Shown: positions 13,807-14,385 of the stretch, one piece after another
Layout: the number at the start of each line of letters is the position of its first letter
How positions within the stretch are numbered: position 1 is the stretch's first letter
Source of the DNA: Labilibaculum sp.
Lineage (GTDB): Bacteria; Bacteroidota; Bacteroidia; Bacteroidales; Marinifilaceae
Reading direction: 5' to 3'
NCBI GenBank assembly: GCA_016743925.1
Contig: JADGFH010000058.1
Coordinates: forward strand, 1-14,385
DNA length: 14,385 nt
Position numbers and translations under genes: made by a program
Notes under the pieces: model-generated
What the model saw: only the letters and a program-made list of their open reading frames with translations
Databases searched by the model: none
Told to the model about the DNA's origin: nothing

Positions 13807-14385
13807 TTATTCATATCTCAAGCTCTCTACTGGATTTCTAGTTGCCGCTCTCCACGATTGAAAAGAAACGGTGATCAATGCAATTCCCAAGGTAAGTACT
13901 CCCGGCAACGCAAAAATCCACCAGCTAAGTTCTGTTTTGTAGGCGAAATTTTCGAGCCATTTATGTATTGCATACCATGCAATAGGAGTTGCAATTGTAA
14001 AAGCAATGGCTACCCAAATAAGCAGATTTAGATTTAACATGTACATTACCTGTGTAATGCTTGCTCCGTTGACTTTTCGCAAACCGATTTCTTTTGTTTT
14101 TCGGGCAATAAAAAACATGATTATGCCATACAAGCCTAAGCAGCTAATAAAAATCGAAATAATGGCAAAAATAATATTGAATGTTGCCATTCGTTTAAAC
14201 GATTCGTATTGTCGATTGTAAAATTTATCTTGAAAAAAGCAGTTGAAAGGGTCGTTTGGATAATATTGTTTCCAAATGGTTTCGATATTTTTTATTACCG
14301 ATGAAACGTTAGACGCATTCACTTTGATTGAATAATAACCGAATTCAGTAGGATGCCCATATTCCAATACGATGGGATAAACCTT
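13807..14385 (-). CDS. MacB/FtsX-type ABC transporter permease, C-terminal part (cut by window edge)
   Basis: The frame is open to the right edge, giving about 192 C-terminal residues that begin KVYPIVLEYGHPTEF. The visible part holds the end of the periplasmic MacB-like domain (YYSIKVNASNVSSVIKNIETIWKQYYPNDPF). The FtsX domain follows: a first helix (FNIIFAIISIFISCLGLYGIIMF), the cytosolic coupling loop ARKTKEIGLRKVNGAS, two more helices (LLIWVAIAFTIATPIAWYAI and WWIFALPGVLTLGIALITV) and the hallmark end ATRNPVESLRYE. In Bacteroidota such permeases of about 780-800 residues carry two FtsX domains and usually lie in clusters with an ATPase and an RND-type periplasmic adaptor. Those partners would lie beyond the window. 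The substrate is unknown. Confidence 0.92.
   Translation of the reverse strand, partial: KVYPIVLEYGHPTEFGYYSIKVNASNVSSVIKNIETIWKQYYPNDPFNCFFQDKFYNRQYESFKRMATFNIIFAIISIFISCLGLYGIIMFFIARKTKEIGLRKVNGASITQVMYMLNLNLLIWVAIAFTIATPIAWYAIHKWLENFAYKTELSWWIFALPGVLTLGIALITVSFQSWRAATRNPVESLRYE

Overview
The window looks like chromosome from a Bacteroidota bacterium, most likely a Marinilabiliales-type or related marine/anaerobic lineage. The reasons are the AT-rich coding style, weak or absent Shine-Dalgarno sites, exact matches to the Bacteroidota -7 promoter element TAnnTTTG, the mutL-rhomboid-rhomboid-nuclease gene order, and intergenic palindromes of a kind I associate with this phylum. The taxonomic call is inference from memory of these families; no search was run.

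Positions 1-5608 are transcribed leftwards. In transcription order they carry a Kv-type potassium channel with a zinc-ribbon tail, a small membrane-anchored hypothetical protein, mutL (mismatch repair), two tandem rhomboid proteases and the start of an endonuclease/exonuclease/phosphatase-fold protein cut by the left edge. The last three are tightly spaced and probably cotranscribed.

Positions 5774-12446 are transcribed rightwards: gmhA (heptose biosynthesis for surface polysaccharide) with a clear terminator, a YifB/ComM-type AAA ATPase, a CPA-type cation:proton antiporter, an unrecognised 221-residue helical protein, and the class I inorganic pyrophosphatase ppa with a good Bacteroidota promoter. 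A GNAT acetyltransferase (12701-13222) follows. On the opposite strand at the right edge are an NTF2-fold secreted protein and the C-terminal part of a MacB/FtsX-type ABC permease. Most of these genes are core or housekeeping functions; I see no phage, transposase, CRISPR array or defence island.

The unusual material is in the intergenic DNA from 8048 to 11774. Two related non-coding blocks follow two consecutive genes (yifB and the antiporter). The second equals the first plus two extra segments of about 135 bp, each bounded by a short direct repeat (GAATAAT and CGAAGG). The second block runs into an array of short palindromes with differing stems, like a REP/BIME cluster. On the other side of the 221-residue gene are a GC-rich degenerate tandem array of about 42 bp period and a candidate structured RNA element (about 11526-11625), just upstream of the ppa promoter.
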